Numbered from the stretch's first letter, positions 15,204 to 22,591 are shown. The stretch: DNA of 34,513 nucleotides from Clostridiales bacterium (GCA_012520395.1 JAAYOL010000072.1:1-34513), one strand, 5' to 3'. Translations and numbers: made by a program. Notes: generated by a model not told the origin, from the letters alone.

Positions 15204-16487
15204 CTAAGTTGTTGCTGTCAGTCCCAGGGTCAAAATGCCGAGATTGTCCCTGTAAATCTCATCAAACTGCGATATCGGTAGCGGATTTACACCCTGCCCG
15301 GCCTCGATGGTGTAGCCCGGCCGATTATACTGCAAAATAAACCAGTCCTTATAGCCCGCGTAGCTCGATTCATACGGCGTTTCAGAAACCTCATAGCCGC
15401 TGACGCTTGAAAACTGCTCGGCTATCTGCCGCCCAAAGGGGGGCTCTATGTCGAGGAACTTCCAGAATATTACCTTCCCCTGTGTGTGATAGGCCAAGAC
15501 TATGGAAAAGTTATTGGCTCTCGTGAACTGATAGACTGCCGCGCTCTCGGGGGCCGAGAGAGGGGCTGTTCCGACGAAGCTTTCAGGGGCGGGAGATGTA
15601 AAGCCCTCAGCAAATTTAATTTCCCTGGCCTGTTCCCAGCCCGCGGGGTACTGGAGATTCAGGTCCGTGCCGAGTATATTAGCCTGCCAGCCGCTCGGAA
15701 AGGGGATATTGGGGTAGTTTCCCGATATTCGCAGAGCCCTCATGTAATATGGGGAGCTTCTGGGCATTGCCCCGGTGACAAGGTCCACGCCGTCGGGGTT
15801 TACCATGGGCACTATGTAAAGCGAGGTCTGCCTGATAAGCGAATCGGCCTCGGCACCGAAGATACTGCCACCGGTTGCCACGGCTTCGGCATAATCTTCA
15901 AAAAATTTCATCAAAACGGGCGTTGTTATCCACTCGTTAGCATGGTGAGAGGCGTTATAAAACACCTGATTTGCACCTCTGCCAAGCCTCAGATAGTACA
16001 GCTGCTTGCCCATTACGCTGCTTCCGATGCTTCCCGTTTCGATAAACGGATAGCGCGCCTTCAGGCCCCTGACTGTAAAATCCAGAAGCGTGTAGGTAAA
16101 GGGAATATTTGTCGGCACGACCGGGAAATTCAAGGGGACAACAAGCCTGCTGCCTATCCTGAGGTTTGATGAGTCGAAGCCGGGATTTGCAACTGAGATT
16201 GCGTCCACAGAGGTACCGAATCTCTGGGCGAGCCTGTAAAAGGTGTCGCCGCGTTGCACGGTAATCAGAATATAGCCGAGAAGATAGGGCGAGAGCGCCG
16301 ACCATGTCCTTGCCCCAACAATACCGTCCGCGGTCAGATTATTCGCTCTCTGAAAGGCCAGGACGGCGCTCTGCGTCCTCGGCCCGAAAATCCCGTCCGG
16401 CTCTTCGTTTAAAAACCCGCTGCGCATTAAAGCCAGCTGGAGCATCGAAACGTATGGTCCCTGCGCGCCAATTCTTAAAGTTTCCAT
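15204..16487 (-). CDS. M14-family peptidase with peptidoglycan-binding and LysM domains
   Basis: The 427-residue protein has three parts: a PG_binding_1 domain (about 5-66, with DGIFGPRTQSAVLAFQ), a LysM domain (about 73-118) and an M14 zinc carboxypeptidase fold. Zinc ligands are H182, E185 (HANE) and H334 (AYHTQG); the catalytic glutamate is E395 (YTIEAGQG). It resembles the gamma-D-glutamyl-meso-diaminopimelate peptidase I of Bacillus sphaericus, so it likely cuts the D-Glu-(gamma)-DAP bond in peptidoglycan stems. There is no signal peptide, as in that enzyme, which suggests action from the mother cell or after lysis. I chose ATG 16487 because GGAGGTG is 3 bases before it and the protein begins directly at the binding domain. 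Confidence 0.9.
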   Translation of the reverse strand: METLRIGAQGPYVSMLQLALMRSGFLNEEPDGIFGPRTQSAVLAFQRANNLTADGIVGARTWSALSPYLLGYILITVQRGDTFYRLAQRFGTSVDAISVANPGFDSSNLRIGSRLVVPLNFPVVPTNIPFTYTLLDFTVRGLKARYPFIETGSIGSSVMGKQLYYLRLGRGANQVFYNASHHANEWITTPVLMKFFEDYAEAVATGGSIFGAEADSLIRQTSLYIVPMVNPDGVDLVTGAMPRSSPYYMRALRISGNYPNIPFPSGWQANILGTDLNLQYPAGWEQAREIKFAEGFTSPAPESFVGTAPLSAPESAAVYQFTRANNFSIVLAYHTQGKVIFWKFLDIEPPFGRQIAEQFSSVSGYEVSETPYESSYAGYKDWFILQYNRPGYTIEAGQGVNPLPISQFDEIYRDNLGILTLGLTATT

Positions 16488-16806
16488 ATACACCTCCATT
16501 AAATCCGGGCACAATAAGGCAAACCCCGCAAAAGAGGAAGATAATAGCCTGCACCGTGCTGCCGATTTGATTTTGATTTAATTTTTTATTAAAACCTCCC
16601 TATCTCATATAATATGATTTGCGAGATAAAAAATGTTCCACGAACGTAAAAAAATACATAGTGCGACCTCTGAAAAGCAAAAATACAGGTCGAATGTAAA
16701 AAACGTTAAGGAAAAAACGCCATTATCTTTCCCTTTTAAGAGCGTTTGTTTTTTTCGTAAACAGCCATATTACTAAGGCGCGGAAAGTGCAAAAGGAGGG
16801 AAGAAT
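16488..16806. other. Intergenic region between the divergent M14 peptidase and spoIVB genes
   Basis: About 320 AT-rich bases without a convincing gene. On the minus strand CATATTATA (about 16608-16616) fits the sigma-K -10 pattern CATAnnnTA, though the -35 is unclear. On the plus strand CATATTA (16766-16772) fits a sigma-G -10, again without a good -35. AAACGC (16715-16720) and GCGTTT (16742-16747) can pair over a long loop, with T-runs on the plus side. A strong SD, AAAAGGAGGG, ends at 16800. All promoter assignments here are weak. Confidence 0.35.
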
Positions 16807-16845
16807 TTGAAATTTCAAATTTTCTCCGTATCCGGAAGGAGAAAA
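16804..16845 (+). promoter_or_regulatory. Palindrome and SD-sequestering hairpin before spoIVB
   Basis: AATTTGAAATTTCAAATT (16804-16821) is a perfect 18-bp palindrome. Overlapping its end, TTTTCTCC (16820-16827) pairs with GGAGAAAA (16838-16845) over a 10-base loop. The second arm contains most of AAGGAG (16836-16841), the SD that lies 9 bases before the spoIVB ATG. The SD would therefore be masked unless the hairpin is opened. Confidence 0.5.
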
Positions 16846-16863
16846 AGGATATGGGTCATATAA
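16807..16863 (+). CDS. Possible 18-residue leader peptide overlapping the spoIVB start
   Basis: TTG 16807 follows AAAAGGAGGG (16791-16800) at 6 bases and opens an 18-codon frame, (M)KFQIFSVSGRRKRIWVI, ending at TAA 16861-16863. It overlaps the first 13 bases of spoIVB in another frame. The spoIVB SD lies inside it and is buried in a hairpin, so translation of this ORF could open the hairpin. No homology is recognised and expression is unproven. An alternative is that the SD serves nothing, or that the frame records an older SpoIVB N-terminus lost by frameshift. Confidence 0.35.
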   Translation: MKFQIFSVSGRRKRIWVI

Positions 16864-17900
16864 GATGTCCGGCCGCAAAAAGGGCCGTAGCCACAATAGC
16901 TATTATTTTTTGTTTGACTTCGGCAGGGGCTAAGGCCACGAAGGATGATTATATGTCGACGGAGCTGATACCCTCGGGTATGACGGTGGGTCTTTCCGTC
17001 AAGAGCGACGGGGTTATGATAGTGTCGCTCAGCGAAGTGGAAACCAAGTCAGGAAAGGTGAATCCTGCGGCCGAGGCGGGGCTGCTCAGCGGTGATATTA
17101 TAAAAAATGTAGGCTCGGATGATATTAATTGTATTGAGGATTTTAAAAAGGTCATCAAGAACTGCGACGGAGAAAAAGTTTCAGTGCGTGTTGAAAGAGA
17201 CGGGAAGACTCTTCAATTTGCTGTAAAGCCGCAACTGAGTATAGCGGGGAGCTATGAGATGGGTGTATGGCTCCGAGACGGGATAGCAGGCATGGGTACG
17301 ATGACCTTTATTGACCCTAAAACGGGCGTGTTCGGTCTTCTGGGCCATGCGGTAAGCGATGTGGACACTAAGATTCATATGCCCCTCAGAAGCGGGGATC
17401 TTATAGAGGCAAAGGTCACTTCAATAGTAAAGGGTCGCAGCGGAGCGCCCGGGCAGATTCAGGGTAATCTGAACCCGGAACATGTAATGGGTAAGCTGTA
17501 TGCAAATACAGACTTCGGTGTGTTTGGAATAGCGGAACGGGTGATTACTAAAAACAGACCCATTCCGGTGGCCTCGGACAAGGAACTAAGGGTAGGGGAG
17601 GCGGTGATACTCTCCAATCTCAGCGACAGCAGCGTGGAAGAATATAAAATCCAGATAAGCAGGGTATTTCCCAACAATGGGGAGCGGAGCATGCTTATTA
17701 CCGTAACGGACGACAGACTTCTGGCGAAAACCGGCGGAATAGTACAGGGCATGAGCGGCAGTCCCATTATACAAAACGGTAAACTTGTAGGAGCTGTTAC
17801 CCATGTTTTGGTAAATGACCCGACCAAGGGCTATGGTATTACCATAGGAAAGATGCTGGAGAGGGCTTATATGACAGAGGGAAGCAAAATGGCTGCCTGA
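16851..17900 (+). CDS. spoIVB: SpoIVB peptidase (S55 family)
   Basis: The 349-residue protein has a short hydrophobic N-terminal anchor or signal (about 12-28), a PDZ domain (about 45-125, with NPAAEAGLLSGDIIKNVG) and an S55 serine peptidase domain. The likely catalytic histidine is H166 (FGLLGHAVSD) and the nucleophile S304 (GMSGSPI), followed by GKLVGAVTHV. In sporulation SpoIVB is made in the forespore and secreted into the intermembrane space. There it cleaves SpoIVFA and so triggers pro-sigma-K processing. As in Bacillus and Clostridia it lies directly before spo0A. Its AAGGAG site is inside a hairpin (see 16804-16845). Confidence 0.95.
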   Translation: MGHIRCPAAKRAVATIAIIFCLTSAGAKATKDDYMSTELIPSGMTVGLSVKSDGVMIVSLSEVETKSGKVNPAAEAGLLSGDIIKNVGSDDINCIEDFKKVIKNCDGEKVSVRVERDGKTLQFAVKPQLSIAGSYEMGVWLRDGIAGMGTMTFIDPKTGVFGLLGHAVSDVDTKIHMPLRSGDLIEAKVTSIVKGRSGAPGQIQGNLNPEHVMGKLYANTDFGVFGIAERVITKNRPIPVASDKELRVGEAVILSNLSDSSVEEYKIQISRVFPNNGERSMLITVTDDRLLAKTGGIVQGMSGSPIIQNGKLVGAVTHVLVNDPTKGYGITIGKMLERAYMTEGSKMAA

Positions 17901-17911
17901 TAGATTAACAA

Positions 17912-17947
17912 AATATCGCGCGCGCCCACCCGGGTGCGCGCGATATT
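17912..17947. terminator. Strong hairpin after spoIVB
   Basis: AATATCGCGCGC (17912-17923) pairs perfectly over 12 bp with GCGCGCGATATT (17936-17947), with further CCC/GGG pairing inside. It starts 11 bases past the spoIVB stop. There is no T-run, so it may act as a partial terminator or 3'-end stabiliser. Confidence 0.65.
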
Positions 17948-18027
17948 CTGATTTAAGTAACCGCGTTTGGAAGCCAAATTCATTTTGAAATACCTCTTCA
18001 GGATTGAGTTGACAAATTGCTTAACGC

Positions 18028-18034
18028 TGTCGAA
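18028..18034 (+). promoter_or_regulatory. Candidate 0A box (Spo0A binding site)
   Basis: TGTCGAA matches the Spo0A recognition core exactly, about 290 bases before spo0A. In Bacillus spo0A is autoregulated through such boxes. The same 7-mer also occurs by chance inside coding regions of this window (for example near 2955 and 3567), so position, not sequence alone, supports the call. Confidence 0.4.
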
Positions 18035-18152
18035 TGCAGTACACAGGCGGAAAGAATTAGACTTTTTCCATGCATTAAATGCAAGAACAAATGCTTTTAA
18101 ACGCACTCAAATCATAAAGAGGAAAATTTTTCTATTATTTACCAAAATAATA

Positions 18153-18181
18153 TTGCAAAGTCTGTCTTGATATGGTAAATT
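18153..18181 (+). promoter_or_regulatory. Possible sigma-A-like promoter of spo0A
   Basis: TTGCAA (18153-18158), a 17-base spacer ending in TGG (extended -10), then TAAATT (18176-18181). It would give a leader of roughly 135 bases before the ATG at 18326. The -35 and -10 hexamers are moderate matches only. Confidence 0.4.
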
Positions 18182-18325
18182 ATAGGCAATGCAACTCTGG
18201 TGAAGCTAAAACAGTCATAGTGGGTAAAGCGGATTTGCCGGGACTGATAAAAGAGATAGGTTTAACCACCGTGAGTGTAAATTTAGGCGTTGAGCGCACG
18301 CCGGTAAAAACGGAGGAATTTTTAA

Positions 18326-19114
18326 ATGGGCAACAAAACCAAAATTCTCATTGCAGATTCCGGAGAAGATTTCTACAAGCTTTTGAGCGATAGGATAAAA
18401 TCCGAAGAGGATTTAAAGCTGGTAGGAAAGGCATCCAATGGAGAGGATGCGGTCCAAATGGTAGCGGAGATGGATCTGGACATCCTTCTTATTGACGTGG
18501 TATTACCGAAAATAGACGGTCTGAGCGTGCTTGAACGTTTAAACAGGATGCAGCGCCGTCCTTCGGTAATCATTACATCAAACTTTTCTAATGAGCATGT
18601 TGTGGCGGAAGCGGCATCGCTGGGAGCAAGCTATTTTATGGCTAAGCCCTGCGACATGGACTCCCTTTTCAGCAGAATCAGGCAGATTACAAGCAGGGGA
18701 AGGCCGCACATTGAGCAAAGGACCCAGAGGGCACAGCGCGAGAAAAGCCTGGAGAGTCTGGTGACTGAGGTAATACACGAAATAGGTGTTCCCGCCCACA
18801 TTAAGGGCTACCAGTATCTGCGTGAAGCCATTATTCTCTCTGTCAACAACATGGAGATGATAAACGCCGTGACAAAGGTCCTCTATCCGGAGGTTGCCAA
18901 AACCTTTGATACTACGCCCTCGAGGGTAGAGCGTGCAATCCGCCATGCAATTGAGGTTGCCTGGGATAGAGGGGATATAGAAATACTTCAGAAATTCTTC
19001 GGTTATACGGTTTCTAATATAAAGGGCAAGCCCACAAACAGCGAATTTATCGCAATGATAGCCGACCGATTGCAGCTTCAGAGAAAGAATAGCGGGGTTA
19101 ATAAAAATACATAA
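18326..19114 (+). CDS. spo0A: Sporulation master regulator Spo0A
   Basis: The 262-residue protein has an N-terminal receiver domain with acidic D11, the phosphorylation site D57 ([12 protein letters not shown]), T84 and K107 (FMAKPC). The Spo0A-specific C-terminal DNA-binding domain follows, with [36 protein letters not shown] and [16 protein letters not shown]. Phosphorylated Spo0A commits the cell to sporulation by binding 0A boxes. GGAGG lies 9 bases before the ATG. It follows spoIVB, the usual order, but after a strong hairpin and a 425-base gap with its own promoter elements. Confidence 0.98.
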   Translation: MGNKTKILIADSGEDFYKLLSDRIKSEEDLKLVGKASNGEDAVQMVAEMDLDILLIDVVLPKIDGLSVLERLNRMQRRPSVIITSNFSNEHVVAEAASLGASYFMAKPCDMDSLFSRIRQITSRGRPHIEQRTQRAQREKSLESLVTEVIHEIGVPAHIKGYQYLREAIILSVNNMEMINAVTKVLYPEVAKTFDTTPSRVERAIRHAIEVAWDRGDIEILQKFFGYTVSNIKGKPTNSEFIAMIADRLQLQRKNSGVNKNT

Positions 19115-19118
19115 AATA

Positions 19119-19155
19119 AAAAGCCGCCTTACTTACCAAATCGGGCGGCTTTTTT
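19119..19155 (+). terminator. Rho-independent terminator after spo0A
   Basis: AAAAGCCGCC (19119-19128) pairs with GGCGGCTTTT (19144-19153) and continues into a T-run, 5 bases past the stop. Confidence 0.92.
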
Positions 19156-19156
19156 G

Positions 19157-19185
19157 TTGCCTTTTTTGTCAATTAGTACTATAAT
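19157..19185 (+). promoter_or_regulatory. Promoter of the unrecognised gene after spo0A
   Basis: TTGCCT (19157-19162), a 17-base spacer, then a perfect TATAAT (19180-19185). An overlapping alternative is TTGTCA (19166-19171), 16 bases, then TATAAG (19188-19193) with a TGC extended -10. Either lies 40-50 bases before the ATG at 19231. Confidence 0.55.
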
Positions 19186-19230
19186 GCTATAAGGAACAAA
19201 GTCAAATATGTCTGAACAGGAGGGGTGATA

Positions 19231-19779
19231 ATGACAAATGACAGCCGCTACCTTATGGATTTTCACAAAAGGGTAATAAAAGGGATATCAGGATACACCG
19301 CAGAAAGAGGATATGTTACCGGTGATTTTCCCTTCATCCCCGAGCTATACCTTCAGAACTCCACATTTATCCCGTTGGCAACAGAAGAAATTGATAAAAT
19401 AGGCATGATGGGAGATGAGCTTTACAGGCATTTGTTCGTCTCGTTTTTCGGCGGAATGATTGGCACATTTTTTTGGTATTACACCCGTGACAGTTTAATG
19501 TCAAAGGGCCTTTATACCATGTGCAAGGAGCTCAAGCCGATAAGGGAGCTGGATGAACTCGCCTACGGATTAATGGGCATGACGGTTGCGGAAGGCGAGT
19601 ACGAATTTAAAGAGCTTTTCTATGAGATATATAACTATGTCGCCTGGGAGCTTGACGAGGCGCGTGAGTGTGGGGAGGAAACAATAGCAAAACTAAAAAA
19701 GATACTTGTTAAAATATTCTTCCATATTGGAATGTGGCTCGCCCTGGCAAAGCTTGGGGACCTGGTCAGAGACAACTGA
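19231..19779 (+). CDS. Unrecognised protein between spo0A and a D,D-carboxypeptidase
   Basis: A 182-residue protein that I do not recognise. It is rich in Tyr, Phe and Leu and has two moderately hydrophobic stretches, about 66-84 (including FVSFFGGMIGTFFWYY) and 158-174 (including KIFFHIGMWLALAKL). Charged, probably helical regions lie between and around them. It has no signal peptide. It may be a peripheral or two-helix membrane protein or simply an all-helical soluble protein. AGGAGGGG lies 7 bases before ATG 19231; a GTG 6 bases upstream overlaps that site and is unlikely. The gene has its own promoter and terminator, so it is probably a single-gene unit. Confidence 0.75.
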   Translation: MTNDSRYLMDFHKRVIKGISGYTAERGYVTGDFPFIPELYLQNSTFIPLATEEIDKIGMMGDELYRHLFVSFFGGMIGTFFWYYTRDSLMSKGLYTMCKELKPIRELDELAYGLMGMTVAEGEYEFKELFYEIYNYVAWELDEARECGEETIAKLKKILVKIFFHIGMWLALAKLGDLVRDN

Positions 19780-19824
19780 TACATAACCTTCCGGCCCCGC
19801 GGGCATTTATGCTTAGTACAATGA

Positions 19825-19859
19825 AATCTGCCCCCGCGCACATAGCGCGGGGGCAGATT
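19825..19859. terminator. Bidirectional hairpin terminator between convergent genes
   Basis: AATCTGCCCCCGCGC (19825-19839) pairs perfectly over 15 bp with GCGCGGGGGCAGATT (19845-19859) around a 5-base loop. It lies 46 bases after the plus-strand stop and 10 bases after the minus-strand stop. T-runs are weak on both sides. Confidence 0.75.
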
Positions 19860-19868
19860 ATATAGCTT

Positions 19869-21236
19869 CTATCTGCGTCGCCTTCCGATATAATTTTTGC
19901 TAACGGTTTTGTTATACCTGCGTCGCCTTCTTTTCCTGCCGTTTATCATGAAGAAGATATAGAGGATAATGGCTATAATTACAACGGCCACTATTACTTT
20001 TGCAATGGGTTTTTTGAAAGAGTCGAAAATGATACTTTTTACATACTCGTATCTGGACTGGTCTACGGACGAAATCGACACAAGCTTTGTGGTGCCAAGT
20101 ATCTTGCCTTCATAGCTCACGGTGATTTCGCCTATCACCTGTCCTGCGGATATGGGTGCGTTGAGGTGAACGCCATCCCTCTCATTGTATATAACTATCT
20201 CCCGCGTGATGTCGCTATCCTCAACGTCGGCGGGCAGGAGGGCGGATATATTTTCCTCGGGCCTCACTATAATTGAATCCACGCCGCTTCCAAGCTTTAT
20301 CGCGACCTCCCTAACCAGCTCGTCCGTGCTGACAAGCAGGCGGTTTGAGTAGCTGCTGAAGGCCCATTCGTAAAGACGCTTTGTCTCAGTGAAGCTGGCG
20401 TTGTAAACAATGCCCTCGCTGTCCGTAAACGTGGAAGCCCCCATTACAATGGCGATTAGGTTTATACCGTCCTTTGAGGCTGTAGAAACAAGACAGCGGC
20501 CGGATTCGTCGGTGTGGCCGGTTTTCACTCCTGAGGCATAGGGATAATAATAGCTTACTTTGTATGGCGATATGAGATGATTGGTGGTAGTCAAATACCT
20601 CGTATCGGATATATTCGTAGGTGGTATTTCAATTGAAACGGTATTGCATATATCAACGAAAAGAGGGTGCTTGAGAGCCTCTTCTACAATCAGATATAAA
20701 TCGCGGGCGGTCGTGTAGTGGTTTGGATTGTGCAGTCCGTGCGTATTGGAAAAGTGCGTGCCCGTACACCCCAGTTCCTCGGCCCTCTCGTTCATCATAT
20801 CTATAAAATCATAAATATCTCCGCCTGCTACGCGCTCCCCGAGTATGTTGCCAGCCTCGTTCGCTGAGGCCACAAGCGAGCAATATAAAAGGTCCTTAAA
20901 CGGCATTATTTCCGAGGGGATTATATTCTGGGTGCTCCCGTCAAGTGACAGGTCATTATGTGAGGTGTAGGAGGCCATAATCGGTTCGTCAAGAGCTATC
21001 TCACCGCGCTCGTAGGCCTCGATTGCCAGCAGGCAGGTCATTATCTTTGTGGTGCTTGCGGGATATACAAGCCCATCCGGATTTTTTGAATAATAAACCT
21101 CTCCGGTGTCGGAGTTGACCAGCAAAACTGCCTTTGCCTGGATGTCCGGGTCCATCAAGGCCCGGGCGTTTACATTAACAGACAAAAATATTGTAATAAT
21201 CAAGAGCAGTGAAGTAAAAATTTTTGACTTTTTCAT
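19869..21236 (-). CDS. D-alanyl-D-alanine carboxypeptidase (DacF/PBP5 type)
   Basis: The 455-residue protein has an N-terminal signal peptide (about 1-25) and an S11 penicillin-binding domain: the SxxK motif STTK at 61-64 (active S61), SAN at 124-126 and KTG at 238-240. A PBP5-type C-terminal beta domain follows (about 310-395), and then a C-terminal membrane helix (about 415-435) with a very basic tail rich in Arg and Lys. The family removes the terminal D-Ala from peptidoglycan pentapeptides outside the membrane. A membrane helix plus arginine-rich tail replaces the usual amphipathic anchor. GGGAG lies before the ATG. Whether it is vegetative or sporulation-linked cannot be decided here. 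Confidence 0.93.
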   Translation of the reverse strand: MKKSKIFTSLLLIITIFLSVNVNARALMDPDIQAKAVLLVNSDTGEVYYSKNPDGLVYPASTTKIMTCLLAIEAYERGEIALDEPIMASYTSHNDLSLDGSTQNIIPSEIMPFKDLLYCSLVASANEAGNILGERVAGGDIYDFIDMMNERAEELGCTGTHFSNTHGLHNPNHYTTARDLYLIVEEALKHPLFVDICNTVSIEIPPTNISDTRYLTTTNHLISPYKVSYYYPYASGVKTGHTDESGRCLVSTASKDGINLIAIVMGASTFTDSEGIVYNASFTETKRLYEWAFSSYSNRLLVSTDELVREVAIKLGSGVDSIIVRPEENISALLPADVEDSDITREIVIYNERDGVHLNAPISAGQVIGEITVSYEGKILGTTKLVSISSVDQSRYEYVKSIIFDSFKKPIAKVIVAVVIIAIILYIFFMINGRKRRRRRYNKTVSKNYIGRRRR

Positions 21237-21396
21237 ATTAATCTCCCGCGAAATATGTTACAATGGTCAAAAAATGAAAGGCAGCCACAGCCGCCGAAAT
21301 AATTGGTCGAAAGAGCAATTAACATATATTTCTTTAAAGTATTATATCGAAATTCTGCATAAAAATCAACCGATAATCGCAGAGGGGAATAGATTT

Positions 21397-21834
21397 GTGC
21401 ATAATAGAGATAGAAAAAAGGCTCATATAACCATTTTTAAGACTGAGCTTGCCTTTATTCTGGCCGCTGTTACTCTCACGGCTTTTGTTCTGGGCTTCTT
21501 TTCGGGCAAGGGCAAAGGCGGTGCGGTGTTTGAGCTGGCCCCTCTGCCCTATGCAGGGGAAATCGGCAGCACAAGTTCCTCGCCCTCTTTGACCGGGGGC
21601 GTAGGGGCTGATGAATCGGCGGCACAGCCGGAAGTAGACGGCAGAATTAATATCAACACAGCCGATTCCTCGCAACTAATCACTCTCCCCGGCATAGGTG
21701 AGGTGCTTGCAGGGAGGATAATAGCGTACCGGGAGGAATTCGGCGGATTCAATAATATTTACGAGATTATGGACGTCAGTGGTATTGGTGAGAAGACCTT
21801 TGAAAAGCTGGAATCTTTGATTCGGGTGGGTTAG
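21397..21834 (+). CDS. ComEA-like helix-hairpin-helix DNA-binding protein
   Basis: The 145-residue protein has an N-terminal membrane anchor (about 15-34, TELAFILAAVTLTAFVLGFF), a low-complexity Gly/Ser/Ala/Pro linker and a C-terminal helix-hairpin-helix domain. That domain has the two typical motifs (INTADSSQLITLPGIGEVLAGRI and DVSGIGEKTFEKL). ComEA binds incoming double-stranded DNA at the outer membrane face during natural transformation. I chose GTG 21397 because GAGGGG lies 9 bases before it and the membrane segment then falls at the usual place. The open frame extends further upstream without a ribosome site. ComEC is not adjacent, so competence is not established. Confidence 0.8.
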   Translation: MHNRDRKKAHITIFKTELAFILAAVTLTAFVLGFFSGKGKGGAVFELAPLPYAGEIGSTSSSPSLTGGVGADESAAQPEVDGRININTADSSQLITLPGIGEVLAGRIIAYREEFGGFNNIYEIMDVSGIGEKTFEKLESLIRVG

Positions 21835-21839
21835 GCCCG

Positions 21840-21908
21840 GCACAAAACCTCCCAAGCGGGGAGGGAGGGCTTTCATTACTATTTGTGCGCGGAGCGCAGG
21901 GGAGGTTT
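21840..21908 (+). promoter_or_regulatory. Candidate switching leader before the response regulator
   Basis: AAACCTCCC (21845-21853) is the exact complement of GGGAGGTTT (21900-21908), which contains the ribosome site of the response regulator. The same CCTCCC can instead pair locally with GGGAGG (21859-21864) inside an outer GCACAAA/TTTGTGC stem (21840-21846 with 21882-21888), which leaves the ribosome site free. The two folds exclude each other. No known riboswitch class is recognised. Confidence 0.4.
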
Positions 21909-21910
21909 CT

Positions 21911-22591
21911 ATGAAAATACTTGTTGTAGACGATGAAAAGCTGCTTGTAAAGGGCATAAAGTTCAACCTCGAAACCGAAGGCTATAAGGTTGAAGCGGCC
22001 TACGATGGAGAGGAAGCGGTTGAGTTAGCCAGAAATGGGAATTATGACCTAATTATTCTCGATGTAATGATGCCCAAACTCAGCGGTCTTGATGCATGTA
22101 TGCGAATAAGAGAGTTTTCCACTGTGCCGATAATTCTGCTTACGGCAAAGACAGAGGATACAGACAAGATAATCGGCTTTGAGTACGGGGCAGACGACTA
22201 TATTACCAAGCCCTTTAATATACTTGAGCTTAAGGCGAGGATTCGCGCCCTGATACGCAGGTCGCAGATACAGAGTCAGATTGACAATGCGAGCATTATA
22301 ACGCGAGGTCACATTACCATAGACACTGAACGCCGCAGCGCTCTGAAGGATGATGAGGCGGTCGAGCTCACGGCGAAGGAGTTTGACCTTATTGAGCTGC
22401 TGATGAAGAATCCCGGCAGGGTATATAGCAGGGAAAATCTCCTGAATATCGTCTGGGGATACGGCTATCAGGGTGATATAAGGACGGTGGACGTACACAT
22501 CAGAAGACTGCGGGAAAAGCTTGAACGCTCACCGGCCGACCCCGATAAAATTATGACCAAGTGGGGAGTGGGCTACTATTTTAAAGACTGA
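21911..22591 (+). CDS. OmpR/PhoB-family response regulator
   Basis: The 226-residue protein has a receiver domain with D7/D8, the phosphorylation site D51 (LIILDVMMPKLSG), T78 and K100 (DDYITKPFN). An OmpR-type winged-helix domain follows at about 128-225, with ELTAKEFDLIELLMKNPGRVYSRE and the recognition segment DIRTVDVHIRRLREKLE. It is a two-component transcription regulator paired with the histidine kinase that follows. GGGGAGG lies close before the ATG but can be masked by an upstream anti-SD (see 21840-21908). The target genes are unknown; the lipoprotein gene at the end of the operon may be one. Confidence 0.95.
   Translation: MKILVVDDEKLLVKGIKFNLETEGYKVEAAYDGEEAVELARNGNYDLIILDVMMPKLSGLDACMRIREFSTVPIILLTAKTEDTDKIIGFEYGADDYITKPFNILELKARIRALIRRSQIQSQIDNASIITRGHITIDTERRSALKDDEAVELTAKEFDLIELLMKNPGRVYSRENLLNIVWGYGYQGDIRTVDVHIRRLREKLERSPADPDKIMTKWGVGYYFKD

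Larger units (their letters stand above)
17948..18325 (+). other. Upstream region of spo0A (no gene seen)
   Basis: About 380 bases without a convincing ORF. It holds a TTGACA at 18009-18014 without a good -10, an exact 0A-box heptamer at 18028-18034, and a promoter candidate at 18153-18181. An 8-bp inverted repeat flanks that promoter: ATTTACCA at 18137-18144 and TGGTAAAT at 18173-18180. A short frame at 18172-18393 that runs into spo0A has no ribosome site and looks accidental. Confidence 0.5.

Noticed and set aside
16339..16554. 71-codon minus-strand frame overlapping the M14 peptidase N-terminus
   Set aside because: It overlaps a well-supported gene whose SD lies inside this frame, and its second half is a shifted reading of the peptidoglycan-binding domain.
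18172..18393. Frame of 73 codons upstream of and overlapping spo0A
   Set aside because: No ribosome site, low-complexity mixed composition, and it runs into spo0A in another frame. The spo0A start has a clear SD.
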